A stretch of 64,000 nucleotides of DNA from Nitrosospira multiformis (GTDB lineage: Bacteria; Pseudomonadota; Gammaproteobacteria; Burkholderiales; Nitrosomonadaceae). The stretch is from contig JAFKJB010000015.1 of the NCBI GenBank assembly GCA_017306155.1, positions 1-64,000 of the forward strand, read 5' to 3'. The notes beneath the pieces were generated by a model that was given only the letters and a program-made list of their open reading frames with translations, had not been told where the DNA came from and did not search any database. Positions 16,534 to 26,715 of the stretch are shown here, piece by piece (within the stretch, counting starts at the first letter, position 1; the number at the start of each line of letters is the position of its first letter). The position numbers were made by a program, and so were the translations under genes.

Positions 16534-16622
16534 GGGAAATCCGGACAAGAAAATACGGGAGCAGGCGTGTTGCGGGATTAGGCGCGTGTTGGCTGTCCGC
16601 AGTCAAGAAAGGAGGATCGACG

Positions 16623-18167
16623 ATGAAAAATATGAATATCCTTATCCTGAGTGCAGGATTCCTCAGCTTGAGTGCGGGAATGAATGGCGTCCTGAGTCAG
16701 GACGATCGCGCAAAACATTCTGCAAATCGCGCGCCGCATGATGCGGTTGAAGATGCCCAGACAGTTCGCCGCGTATCTGTCACCCGGCCGGAGCAGAAAA
16801 AAGACGAACATGACCGTTCCAGTATTTTTGATGCGAAGAACGCAAAACCTTCCTCGCCGGCATTTGCCAATCAGCCGGATAACGGAAAGACGCTCGGGTT
16901 TGAGTTTTACCGGGATCCGTTGAACGCCAAGAAGCCGATGCAAACTTTTGAGGAAACCATGAAGTCGGACGTAGCGCAACGCCCCAAGGTAATGCAGACC
17001 CAGCGCGAGTTGCTGCAGCGGCGATATGATTTGACGCCGCGCCTGGATAAGGAGGCGAAAATGTCTCGCGGCAAACCGCTGCCGGTGGGACCGACGGCAC
17101 GTTTATCGTCGGGCATGACATGGCAAAAACTTGCCGGAATGACGCCCGAAGAGATAAAGAGCAAAAACGCATTTCCGTATCCATCACTGCCTCATCCCAA
17201 ACAGTCACCTGGGGGGCAGGTGTTTCCCCAAATGCAGATCGATATGTTTCCCAGGCTGCAACGGTTTGATGTCGACCATGACTTGCCGGAAGCATTTCTG
17301 CCTGAATTCCCGCCTGCGATATTCCTCCAGGGCCGGCCCGAGCTAGGGGATGTTTCGCGGGGAGAAGTTGTGTCAATCAACAATTATTATCGCCTGTTCA
17401 AGGATATTCTGACCCCTGTCCAGCTCGATGGTTTGCGCATGTTGCTTACGCCTTTCCCGCAGGAAGAATTCAATCCCACGGATGACAGGAAAAGTACGGA
17501 ACCCAGCCTGGGGGTGACGTGCTTCGATTGCCATGTCAATGGCCATACGACGGGACAATTTCATCTGAGTCCCGATACTCGTCCGGAAGAACGCCGATTC
17601 CGGCTTGATACGGTAAGCCTGCGCGGCATGTATAACCAGCAGATACACGGTTCGAAACGCAGCCTGCGCTCAGTGGAAGACTTCACCGAGTTCGAATTCC
17701 GTACGGCCTATTTCAATGGCGATCCTATTCACGCCATGAAGAAAGGGATGACTATTTTTGATCGGATTCACGTAAGTCATATGGCCCAGCTTCAGAATAT
17801 GTTCGATTTTCCGCCTGCTCCAAAACTCAAGAGTGACGGCAGACTCGATCAGGCTAAAGCCACAGAAAAGGAGATGCGCGGAGAGAAACTCTTCTTTGGA
17901 AAGGGTCAATGCGCAAACTGCCACCAGCCCCCCGCCTTCCTGGATCACCAGATGCATGATTTGAAGCTCGAACGCTTCCTGAATGAACCGGGGGATGGAC
18001 CGATAAAGGTTTTCACACTGCGGGGTATCAAGGACAGCCCCCCATACCTTCATGATGGTCGCTTGCTGACCCTTGAAGATACGGTTGAGTTTTTCAATCT
18101 GGTGCTGGGACTCAAGCTCACAGATGAGGAGAAGTCCGATCTGGTCGCGTATATGCGGCAACTATAA
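16623..18167 (+). CDS. Dihaem cytochrome c, cytochrome-c-peroxidase/MauG-like
   Basis: The 514-residue protein has a signal peptide (MKNMNILILSAGFLSLSAG) and two CxxCH haem sites, CFDCH in the middle and CANCH in the C-terminal domain. This is the layout of the bacterial dihaem peroxidase/MauG superfamily. SPPYLHDGRLLTLEDTVEFF near the end is a strong family signature. About 170 residues precede the haem domains, longer than in classical peroxidases (roughly 320-350 residues), and are charged and unrecognised. It should be periplasmic. The AAGGAGG box seven bases before ATG 16623 is excellent. Peroxidase versus cofactor-maturing function cannot be decided. Confidence 0.85.
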   Translation: MKNMNILILSAGFLSLSAGMNGVLSQDDRAKHSANRAPHDAVEDAQTVRRVSVTRPEQKKDEHDRSSIFDAKNAKPSSPAFANQPDNGKTLGFEFYRDPLNAKKPMQTFEETMKSDVAQRPKVMQTQRELLQRRYDLTPRLDKEAKMSRGKPLPVGPTARLSSGMTWQKLAGMTPEEIKSKNAFPYPSLPHPKQSPGGQVFPQMQIDMFPRLQRFDVDHDLPEAFLPEFPPAIFLQGRPELGDVSRGEVVSINNYYRLFKDILTPVQLDGLRMLLTPFPQEEFNPTDDRKSTEPSLGVTCFDCHVNGHTTGQFHLSPDTRPEERRFRLDTVSLRGMYNQQIHGSKRSLRSVEDFTEFEFRTAYFNGDPIHAMKKGMTIFDRIHVSHMAQLQNMFDFPPAPKLKSDGRLDQAKATEKEMRGEKLFFGKGQCANCHQPPAFLDHQMHDLKLERFLNEPGDGPIKVFTLRGIKDSPPYLHDGRLLTLEDTVEFFNLVLGLKLTDEEKSDLVAYMRQL

Positions 18168-18169
18168 CC

Positions 18170-18189
18170 AATGCCCCTAAGGGGGCATT
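18170..18189 (+). terminator. Intrinsic-type hairpin after the dihaem cytochrome
   Basis: AATGCCCC at 18170-18177 pairs with GGGGCATT at 18182-18189 around a four-base loop, starting three bases after the stop codon. The tail ATCTTTC is only weakly T-rich, so termination may be partial. Confidence 0.6.
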
Positions 18190-18255
18190 ATCTTTCGAGC
18201 TTAGCGCTCTTGTAACATTATTAATGTATAGATGAAGCTTTAGGGGAGATCACTT

Positions 18256-19290
18256 ATGAGCATTACTGCCAAACCTGGAATGAACCGGAAAGATGTGCTT
18301 TTGCTGACTGCTGGCCCCTCTGTTCGCAAATCCGCGCGAGCGGTGCGCAAGGCTGTGTTTCCCGTAGCCGGGCTTGGCACCCGCTTTCTGCCGGCGACCA
18401 AGGCGGTGGCCAAAGAAATGCTGCCCATTGTGGACAAGCCGTTGATCCAGTATGCGGTGGAAGAAGCGGCTGCGGCAGGTATCGAAGAAATCATTTTCAT
18501 TACCCACAGAAGCAAGCGCGCCATTGAAGATCATCTGCACCGGGCAGTGGAACTGGAGAGCGAATTGGCCTCGCAGGGAAAGCACGCTTCGCTGAAAATG
18601 CTGCGACAGTTGACGCCAGGCGGCATTCATTTCAGCTTTGTCCGGCAGGAGGAGCCCCGGGGGTTGGGACATGCAATTTACTGCGCACGGCATCTCGTGG
18701 GCAACGAACCGTTTGCCGTACTGCTTCCGGATGATTTGATCGACGGAGAACCTCCTGTGCTTGCACAGATGGTATCCCAGTATGAACAAGTCCAAAGCAG
18801 TCTCATAGCGGTGCGCCAGGTTGCGCGCGAACAGACGCGGCGGTATGGAATCGTGGATGCTTTTGATGCAGATGCAGAGAGCGATACGCTGAAAATCAGG
18901 GAGGTAGTGGAAAAGCCTTCTCCTGATGCTGCGCCCTCCACGATGGCTATCGTAGGTCGTTACGTTCTTTCACCCGCCATCTTTGACTGCATCAGCAACC
19001 TGAAGCCGGGAACAGGAGGGGAAATTCAGCTTACTGATGGAATCTCGCGCCTTCTCAAGCTGGAATCTGTCCTGGCTTACCGTTACCAGGGGAAGCATTA
19101 CGATTGCGGCAGCAAGGCAGGCTTCCTGGAGGCGACCATTGCCTATGGCTTGCAGCACCCGGAAGTGGCGATGGAGTTCAGGGAAACCTTATTAAGGGTA
19201 GGACAGGAGCTCATCCAGGAATTTCAACAGGAACCGGAATCCGCTGCCACTGCTGCGGACGAACCCGTATTGAAGACGGCTCAGGCATGA
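18256..19290 (+). CDS. galU: UTP-glucose-1-phosphate uridylyltransferase GalU
   Basis: GalU makes UDP-glucose for envelope polysaccharides and glycogen or osmolyte pathways. The 344-residue protein has the nucleotide-binding motif FPVAGLGTRFLPATKAVAKEM, then the PLIQYAVEEA, DDLI and EKPSPD segments, and the GGEIQLTDGI loop. It has about 30 extra N-terminal residues before the core compared with E. coli GalU. They are accepted because a strong AGGGGAG box precedes ATG 18256. Confidence 0.94.
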   Translation: MSITAKPGMNRKDVLLLTAGPSVRKSARAVRKAVFPVAGLGTRFLPATKAVAKEMLPIVDKPLIQYAVEEAAAAGIEEIIFITHRSKRAIEDHLHRAVELESELASQGKHASLKMLRQLTPGGIHFSFVRQEEPRGLGHAIYCARHLVGNEPFAVLLPDDLIDGEPPVLAQMVSQYEQVQSSLIAVRQVAREQTRRYGIVDAFDADAESDTLKIREVVEKPSPDAAPSTMAIVGRYVLSPAIFDCISNLKPGTGGEIQLTDGISRLLKLESVLAYRYQGKHYDCGSKAGFLEATIAYGLQHPEVAMEFRETLLRVGQELIQEFQQEPESAATAADEPVLKTAQA

Positions 19291-19491
19291 TCGATCGCCA
19301 GAGAGGGTGATTATCCTTATATTCTCCAGTTAAAGATGACCTGCCTGCTCGTGGTCCGCCCGACTCCCTTCCGGGTCGTGCGGGGCATCGGGAAATGAGG
19401 AAGGCCCTCACTTCCCGTATTCTTCCTGATAGCATTTCTTTCAGCCCACCTGCAACCCGCTGTCTCTGCAAGCGGGAGGAAAGAGGGAAAT

Positions 19492-19507
19492 GGAAGAACG
19501 CTCTTCC
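19492..19507 (+). terminator. Candidate weak terminator between galU and psd
   Basis: GGAAGA and TCTTCC form a six-pair stem around ACGC, followed by CTTTTCT. It lies about 200 bp past galU and right at the end of convergent psd, so its role is uncertain. A second small stem (CCCGCT/AGCGGG, 19456-19476) precedes it. Confidence 0.3.
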
Positions 19508-19520
19508 CTTTTCTATCTCT

Positions 19521-20390
19521 CTATCTGGCTGGATCGGCTTTTGCCGCCATCGTTTCTCCGAACCGTATGGTTCGCCCGGAAGCCCAAGCCGGATTAAACG
19601 CTATTTCGTTTTTCGGGAACAGCATTACCACTGTTGATCCCAATTGGAATCTGCCCATTTCATCCCCTTTTCTGAGCACCAGATCCGGTGAATCATACCG
19701 CCACTCGCGCACATCGCGCGTTCCCTCCGAGTCTCGCGGATTGACCACTCCATGCCATACGGTCGCCACACTTCCAACAATGGTAGCGCCCACCAGCACT
19801 AAAGCAAAGGGTCCGAATTCCGATTCAAATATGCAAATCACCCGCTCGTTGCGGGCAAACAACCCCGGGATACCGCGGACCGTTTTCGCATTCACGGAGA
19901 ACAGATCCCCTGGAACATAGATCATTCGGCTCACACGCGCATCTACAGGCATGTGGACCCGGTGGTAATCCCTCGGGCTCAGATACAGCGTGGCAAAGTT
20001 GCCCCCATAAAATTTTTCCGCCAGCCGGGTGTCCCCTCCCAGCAGCGCAGCAGCGGAATAATTATGTCCCTTGGCTTGAAATATCTGGTCGCCGGAGATG
20101 ACGCCGAGCTGACTTACGAGGCCGTCGGCTGGACAAACATAATCCGCGTCGGATATCGGACGGCTCTCCAGAAGCAGAGGACGGGTAAAAAAATCGTTGA
20201 AGGTTCGGTAGCTGCGGATATCCGAATTAACCGCCTCATCCATATTGACACCGTAGCGCCAGACAAACCAGCGGATAAGAAGCGTGGTGAGACTGCCGGC
20301 ATCGGCATTGGCAATACGTCCAGCCAGCAGTGTCAGCGCGTGTTTAGGCAATAAGTACTGAGGAAATACAGAAAGAGAAGCTGTCTGCAT
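19521..20390 (-). CDS. psd: Phosphatidylserine decarboxylase proenzyme
   Basis: Psd makes phosphatidylethanolamine at the inner membrane. The 289-residue protein begins MQTASLSVFPQYLLPKHAL and has FNDFFTRPL, LSPRDYHRVHMP and the self-cleavage motif LGST with Ser252, which becomes the pyruvoyl group. The FxxGSTVV context is intact, so it should process normally into beta and alpha chains. Open frame continues 73 codons upstream to 20609 but overlaps the ABC transporter's 3' end and lacks family similarity, so ATG 20390 is preferred. It follows the ABC exporter on the same strand by 146 bp. Confidence 0.94.
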   Translation of the reverse strand: MQTASLSVFPQYLLPKHALTLLAGRIANADAGSLTTLLIRWFVWRYGVNMDEAVNSDIRSYRTFNDFFTRPLLLESRPISDADYVCPADGLVSQLGVISGDQIFQAKGHNYSAAALLGGDTRLAEKFYGGNFATLYLSPRDYHRVHMPVDARVSRMIYVPGDLFSVNAKTVRGIPGLFARNERVICIFESEFGPFALVLVGATIVGSVATVWHGVVNPRDSEGTRDVREWRYDSPDLVLRKGDEMGRFQLGSTVVMLFPKNEIAFNPAWASGRTIRFGETMAAKADPAR

Positions 20391-20536
20391 GGCAATTTTT
20401 GAGATAAGAATAGGGCGGTTATAGTGGATTAAGCGATCAATCTTCGTGAGTCCATTTTTATTCCAGGTTCGCGTCACCCGGATGCCACAATGTCCTTTCC
20501 CGGAAGGAAGGGTGAACCCCGGGTGCGAACCCCCTA

Positions 20537-22357
20537 TTATAGCCTGTGTCCCAGAGCGCCGGTTACAAGTTGAAGTCTGGTTTGTTCTTCCTGTTGCTGC
20601 AGTTCCCACATATAAGTATAGGCTCCATTCATCGAGAGGAGTTCCCGGTGAGTACCGCGCTCGACGATGCGGCCATGGTCCATCACCAGAATCTGATCGG
20701 AATCGACAATGGTGGATAAACGGTGGGCAATCGTCAGTGTGGTGCGATTGGCAGCGATACGGCGCATCTCCCCCTGAATGCTTTTCTCCGATTTTGAATC
20801 CAGGGCGGAGGTGGCCTCATCGAAGATAAGGATTCCGGGATCTTTCAAGACTGCGCGAGCTATCGCTACCCGCTGCTTTTCACCGCCGGAAAGTTTTAAC
20901 CCTCTTTCCCCAACGACGGTCTGGTACTTGCCCGGCAGGCTCTCTATGAAATCATGAAGATGAGCGGATCTTGCAGCTTCAAATACTTCTTCAGCGCTCG
21001 CCTCGGGATTGCCGTAGGAAATATTGTAATAAATGGTATCGTTAAACAGCACGCTGTCCTGCGGAACGATACCTATCGCCGCTCTCAGGCTGCTCTGGGT
21101 GACATCCCTGATATCCTGCCCATTTATCAGGATGCGCCCGCTGCTGACATCGTAAAAGCGAAAGAGTAAGCGGGCGAGAGTGGACTTGCCTGATCCACTG
21201 GGACCCACCACCGCGACGCTGCGTCCTGCCGGAATATCGAAGCTGACATCGAACAGAATCTGCCGGTCCGGTTCATAGCTGAAATTTACCGCTTCGAAGC
21301 GTACGGGCGCGTTTCCGGCAATAAGGGTTGCTGCACCTCGTTTATCCTGGATCTCTTCATTCTCCGCCAGTAAATTGAACATCTTTTCCATATCCGCCAG
21401 AGAATGCTTGATTTCCCGGTAAACGAATCCAAGAAAGTGCAGTGGCATATAGAGTTGGAGCATGTAAGCATTGACGAGCACCAGGTCTCCCAATGACATG
21501 GAACCCTGAATCACGCCGTCGGCGGCAAGCCACAGCAGCGCAGTTATTCCTATTGCTATGATGGCACTTTGCCCCGAGTTGAGTGCGGCCAAGGAAGTCT
21601 GATTACGAATCGCCGCAATTTCCCATTTTTGCATGTGCTCATCGTAGCGCCGCGCTTCCCAGGATTCATTGCCGAAATACTTGACTGTTTCGTAGTTCAG
21701 AAGGCTATCAACTGCCTGAGTATTGGCTTTTGAATCCATGTCATTCATGGTTCTCCGAAAAATCATCCGCCATTCGGTCACGATGAGCGTGAGCGCAATG
21801 TAAGCCGCCAGCGTGCCAAGGATGATCACGGAAAACCAGATGCTGTACCCGGAGATGAGGATGATTGCAACCAGGGTGATTTCCAGCAGAGTCGGGAGGA
21901 TATTGAACAACATGAAATTGAGTAGAAACGAAATACCGCGGCTTCCCCGCTCAATATCCCGCGACACTCCTCCCGTCTGCCTTTGCAGGTGAAATCGCAG
22001 CGACAGCGCATGCAAATGACTGAACACCTTGATTGCCACCCGGCGAATGGCGCGCTGGGTTACCTTGGCGAACACAGCGTCACGCAACTCCCCGAAGAGC
22101 GTACTGCAGAGGCGCAGGAGGCCATACGCTAACAGCAACAGAACCGGCAAGACCAGCAGGGCACGCGGACGATCAAGCGCGTCGATAATTTCTTTCAATA
22201 CCAGCGGTATTGCCACGCTGGCAAGCTTGGCCATGAGCATCAATACCACTGCCGCCACTACTCTGCCCTTGAATTCCCATAAATAGGGCAGCAGGGTACG
22301 GATGGTCTTCCAGTCGTTCCGGTTGGTGGGCGGCTTTTCCAGACGGGTAGGGCGCAT
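20537..22357 (-). CDS. Atm1/HMT1-type ABC exporter (fused permease-ATPase)
   Basis: This 606-residue half-transporter has an N-terminal six-helix membrane domain and a C-terminal ATPase with Walker A GPSGSGKSTLARLL, signature LSGGEKQRVAIARA and Walker B ILIFDEATSALD. Membrane-domain sequences such as HLHALSLRFHLQRQTGGVSRDIERG and LLNYETVKYFGNE are typical of Atm1-like transporters, which export glutathione-related sulfur or metal conjugates. Bacterial homologues are linked to heavy-metal tolerance and Fe-S biology. The substrate here is inferred only at family level. Located directly upstream of psd. Confidence 0.9.
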   Translation of the reverse strand: MRPTRLEKPPTNRNDWKTIRTLLPYLWEFKGRVVAAVVLMLMAKLASVAIPLVLKEIIDALDRPRALLVLPVLLLLAYGLLRLCSTLFGELRDAVFAKVTQRAIRRVAIKVFSHLHALSLRFHLQRQTGGVSRDIERGSRGISFLLNFMLFNILPTLLEITLVAIILISGYSIWFSVIILGTLAAYIALTLIVTEWRMIFRRTMNDMDSKANTQAVDSLLNYETVKYFGNESWEARRYDEHMQKWEIAAIRNQTSLAALNSGQSAIIAIGITALLWLAADGVIQGSMSLGDLVLVNAYMLQLYMPLHFLGFVYREIKHSLADMEKMFNLLAENEEIQDKRGAATLIAGNAPVRFEAVNFSYEPDRQILFDVSFDIPAGRSVAVVGPSGSGKSTLARLLFRFYDVSSGRILINGQDIRDVTQSSLRAAIGIVPQDSVLFNDTIYYNISYGNPEASAEEVFEAARSAHLHDFIESLPGKYQTVVGERGLKLSGGEKQRVAIARAVLKDPGILIFDEATSALDSKSEKSIQGEMRRIAANRTTLTIAHRLSTIVDSDQILVMDHGRIVERGTHRELLSMNGAYTYMWELQQQEEQTRLQLVTGALGHRL

Positions 22358-22426
22358 CGTTGAATTCCAGGTAATGAAGGTGGTTCGGAAGGAGTATAAC
22401 GCGCCCTCATGCCAGGGCAGATAGAT

Positions 22427-22451
22427 AAAAAAAGGCGCCCAATCGGGCGCC
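22427..22451 (-). terminator. Rho-independent terminator after cbbX
   Basis: Read on the minus strand, GGCGCCC (22451-22445), a four-base loop and GGGCGCC (22440-22434) form a GC-rich stem followed directly by seven T. It lies about 75 bp after the cbbX stop and just before the ABC exporter start, so it should end the cbb transcript. Confidence 0.85.
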
Positions 22452-22526
22452 CTGTTTGATCAATGCTGCAATAATAAACTATTGAATTCGTAATATCGAC
22501 AGATTCATGGGGCAGCGTAGCGAGCT

Positions 22527-23489
22527 TTATGTCGATTCCTCGGATAATTCCCGGCTTGCGCCCTCATCTCCATCCAGATCAACAGCACCTTCCAGGAATA
22601 CACGGCTTGCCCGGATATCCTCCGCTTCGATGGTGATCAGGTCGGTGCGTGACAGGTTTTTCCTTGCTCCTTCGAACAAACGGTTGGCTTGGCGCAGCCG
22701 TGCCCGATCAAGGGCATTGCGCACGGAACGCGCATTGGCAAAATGCTCCATTTTCATCCTCAACCGGATGTATTCGCCGAAGGCCTTTTCCGCTTCTGCA
22801 CTGAAACGGTAATTCTGCGCTGCCAGCATAAGCCTGGCGATAGCCACCAGCTCATCCGGAGAATAGTCGGGAAAATCGATGTGGTGAGCTATCCGTGACC
22901 GCATGCCAGGATTGCTGCGGAAGAATTTGTCCATGCGGTCCTTGTAACCGGCAAGGATGACAACCAGATCCTCGCGGTTGTTTTCCATCACCTGCAGCAG
23001 AATCTCGATCGACTCAGCGCCATAATCGCGTTCATTCTCGGGTTTGTAGAGGTAATAGGCCTCGTCGATGAACAGCACGCCACCCATCGCTTTCTTTATG
23101 ACTTCCTTGGTCTTGGGGGCAGTATGGCCGATATATTGGCCCACCAGGTCATCACGAGTCACGGAGACAAGGTGTCCTTCACGCACGTAACCCAGGCGGT
23201 GCAGGATCTCGGACATACGCTGCGCGACTGTGGTTTTTCCGGTGCCCGGATTGCCGGTGAAAGACATGTGCAGGCTGGGCGCGCCGGCGGTGAGGTCCAG
23301 TTTCTTGCGGACGCGGTCCACGAGCAGCAAGGCTGCGGTTTCGCGGATGCGGGTTTTTACCGGTTTCAAGCCAATTAGCTCGCGATCAAGCTTATCCAGT
23401 ACTTCCTTGATATTGGAAGCCTGAAACTCGGCTTCCAGGTCGATGGAACTGTTATCGGAAGGGGGAATTTCTTTCAGTTGTGTTGTCAC
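22527..23489 (-). CDS. cbbX: CbbX, AAA+ red-type RuBisCO activase
   Basis: CbbX frees inhibited red-type RuBisCO by pulling on the large-subunit C-terminus, using ATP and allosteric RuBP. The 320-residue protein has Walker A in [16 protein letters not shown], Walker [12 protein letters not shown], the pore-loop region [14 protein letters not shown] and sensor residues in [20 protein letters not shown] 23489 is preferred over TTG 23504 because GGTGGA lies six bases before it. It is the third gene after cbbL-cbbS, separated from cbbS by 188 bp with two hairpins. Presence of CbbX rather than CbbQ/CbbO matches the form IC RuBisCO. Confidence 0.93.
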   Translation of the reverse strand: MTTQLKEIPPSDNSSIDLEAEFQASNIKEVLDKLDRELIGLKPVKTRIRETAALLLVDRVRKKLDLTAGAPSLHMSFTGNPGTGKTTVAQRMSEILHRLGYVREGHLVSVTRDDLVGQYIGHTAPKTKEVIKKAMGGVLFIDEAYYLYKPENERDYGAESIEILLQVMENNREDLVVILAGYKDRMDKFFRSNPGMRSRIAHHIDFPDYSPDELVAIARLMLAAQNYRFSAEAEKAFGEYIRLRMKMEHFANARSVRNALDRARLRQANRLFEGARKNLSRTDLITIEAEDIRASRVFLEGAVDLDGDEGASRELSEEST

Positions 23490-23599
23490 GTTTGATCCAC
23501 CCAAAACAAAAGAAAATAAAATATTAGACCCGTGCCTCGGTTGTTGGTTTACCGGAAAGCGGCCTTACATGGGGTTATCAGGGAAATCAGGTCAGGTGA

Positions 23600-23629
23600 G
23601 GCAGCAGGCCGGCTAAAGCGCCTGCTGCC
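23600..23629 (-). repeat. Hairpin between cbbS and cbbX
   Basis: GGCAGCAGGC (23600-23609) and GCCTGCTGCC (23620-23629) are perfect inverted repeats, with a further A-T pair outside. There is no T tract, so it looks like an RNA processing or stabilising stem rather than a terminator. Confidence 0.6.
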
Positions 23630-23646
23630 TGTCCGAAGTTGGCTAT

Positions 23647-23668
23647 CCCCTTCCGGGGAAGGAAGGGG
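23647..23668 (-). repeat. Hairpin just downstream of cbbS
   Basis: CCCCTTCC (23647-23654) pairs with GGAAGGGG (23661-23668) around six bases, nine bases past the cbbS stop. It could protect the cbbLS mRNA 3' end or attenuate readthrough into cbbX. Confidence 0.6.
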
Positions 23669-23677
23669 AGGAAGTCA

Positions 23678-24112
23678 TCAGTACCGCTCGGCTTCCGGCT
23701 TCTCGGTGGCGTAGGAGTGGACGGTGTAACGGATGTTACGGCCATCCACTTCCTGCCGCACCAGGCCAAAGCCAGGTTCGTTCTTCGGACGGTTGACGAT
23801 GTAGGACATAGCCGGGCTTTCCACACCGCGTGACGAGTCGAAAGCCGTGACGCGGATGTAGTGGTTCGGGTAGGTCTTGCGGCAATCGTTGATCTCCTGC
23901 AGGATACCCGCGGGGTCCTTCAGGTCGAACATCGGGTTGCCGAACATTTCCCAATACGTGTTGCGGGGATGCGGATCATCGGTATATTCAATCCCGATGG
24001 CCCAGTTGTTTTTCAGCGCGTATTTGATCTGCGCCGAAATCTGCTTGTCCGTCAGCGGGGGCAGAAAAGAAAACTGCCCTTGCGTGAGACGGTTTTGAAA
24101 ATTGGTCATCAT
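23678..24112 (-). CDS. cbbS: RuBisCO small subunit, red type
   Basis: The small subunit caps the L8 core of form I RuBisCO. The 144-residue protein starts [22 protein letters not shown] and has [19 protein letters not shown] and the long C-terminal extension ending in [18 protein letters not shown]. That extension forms the beta-hairpins that make red-type small subunits longer at the C-terminus than green-type ones. The start has tandem ATGs (24112 and 24109) after an AAGGAGAAA box; either may be used. cbbL lies 23 bp upstream. Confidence 0.95.
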   Translation of the reverse strand: MMTNFQNRLTQGQFSFLPPLTDKQISAQIKYALKNNWAIGIEYTDDPHPRNTYWEMFGNPMFDLKDPAGILQEINDCRKTYPNHYIRVTAFDSSRGVESPAMSYIVNRPKNEPGFGLVRQEVDGRNIRYTVHSYATEKPEAERY

Positions 24113-24135
24113 GATGTGGTTTCTCCTTGATACGA

Positions 24136-25704
<1,569 letters not shown>

Positions 25705-25747
25705 TTTTACTTATATATTTTCACTCTCCCATGAACCATGAGGCAAG

Positions 25748-26674
25748 ATGCTGCATATTACGCTGCGGCAGTTAAAGGTCTTTGAATCGGTTGCTCGCCA
25801 CCTGAGTTTTTCCCGCGCGGCAGAGAGTCTGCATCTTACGCAGCCGGCAGTCTCCATGCAGATCAAGCAACTGGAAGACACCATTGAACTCCCGTTATTC
25901 GAGCAGATGGGCAAGAAAATCTACCTGACCGACGCGGGACGCGAACTTTATCACTACAGCCGTGCCATCTCCCAGCAACTGGCGGACATGGGGGTGGCCC
26001 TCGATGAACTGAAAGGACTGGAACGGGGCAGGCTCAATATCTCAGTGGTCAGCACCGCCAACTATTTTGCTCCCCATTTGCTGGCAAAGTTCTGCCAGCG
26101 CTACCCGCATATTACCGTCAGCCTCAACGTATCCAATCGTGAAACAGTGCTAAAGCAACTGTCCGACAATGTGATCGATCTTGCCATCATGGGCCAGCCA
26201 CCGGAAGACCTGGATATTGCAACCGAATCATTCATGGAGAATCCCCTGGTTGTCATCGCTCCGCCGCAGCATCCGTTATGCAAGATGCGGAAGATTCCAG
26301 TCAAGCGGCTGGAGCAGGAAACATTTCTCGTACGGGAGCCGGGCTCCGGCACACGCAGCGCGATGGAGCGTTTTTTTGCATCGCACCATATTTCGCTCAG
26401 CAGGGGAATGGAAACCGACACCACCGAAGCGATCAAGCAGGCGGTCCAGGCGGGTATGGGTCTGGGCATCACCTCGCTGCACACGGTGGAACTGGAACTG
26501 GAAACGAAACGGCTGAAGGTTCTCGATGTCGAGGATTTTCCCATCGTGCGCTACTGGCATATCGTTCATCGAAAGCATAAGCGGCTCTCCAGCGTTGCGC
26601 AGGCATTCCAGGAATTTCTGCTGAAAGAGGCTCGCGGATTGATGTCGCCCAACAGGGCTGAAGCCTCGTTATGA
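25748..26674 (+). CDS. cbbR: CbbR, LysR-type regulator of the Calvin-cycle operon
   Basis: The 308-residue protein has the LysR winged helix at residues about 1-65 (TLRQLKVFESVARHLSFSRAAESLHLTQPAVS, given here as two adjoining motifs: VFESVARHLSFSRAAE and HLTQPAVSMQIKQLE). An effector domain follows with ISVVSTANYFAPHLLAKF, DLAIMGQPP and VREPGSGTRSAMERFF, which is characteristic of CbbR rather than LysR regulators in general. It is transcribed divergently from cbbL with candidate operators between. GAGG lies five bases before ATG 25748. It probably responds to metabolites such as RuBP or NADPH. Confidence 0.92.
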   Translation: MLHITLRQLKVFESVARHLSFSRAAESLHLTQPAVSMQIKQLEDTIELPLFEQMGKKIYLTDAGRELYHYSRAISQQLADMGVALDELKGLERGRLNISVVSTANYFAPHLLAKFCQRYPHITVSLNVSNRETVLKQLSDNVIDLAIMGQPPEDLDIATESFMENPLVVIAPPQHPLCKMRKIPVKRLEQETFLVREPGSGTRSAMERFFASHHISLSRGMETDTTEAIKQAVQAGMGLGITSLHTVELELETKRLKVLDVEDFPIVRYWHIVHRKHKRLSSVAQAFQEFLLKEARGLMSPNRAEASL

Positions 26675-26715
26675 ATCAATGCAAATCAACATCTGCTACA
26701 GGACAATGCATCAAG

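Noticed and set aside
20391-20609. 73-residue N-terminal extension of phosphatidylserine decarboxylase
   Set aside because: It overlaps the ABC exporter gene and has no family similarity; MQTASLSVF is a typical start region.
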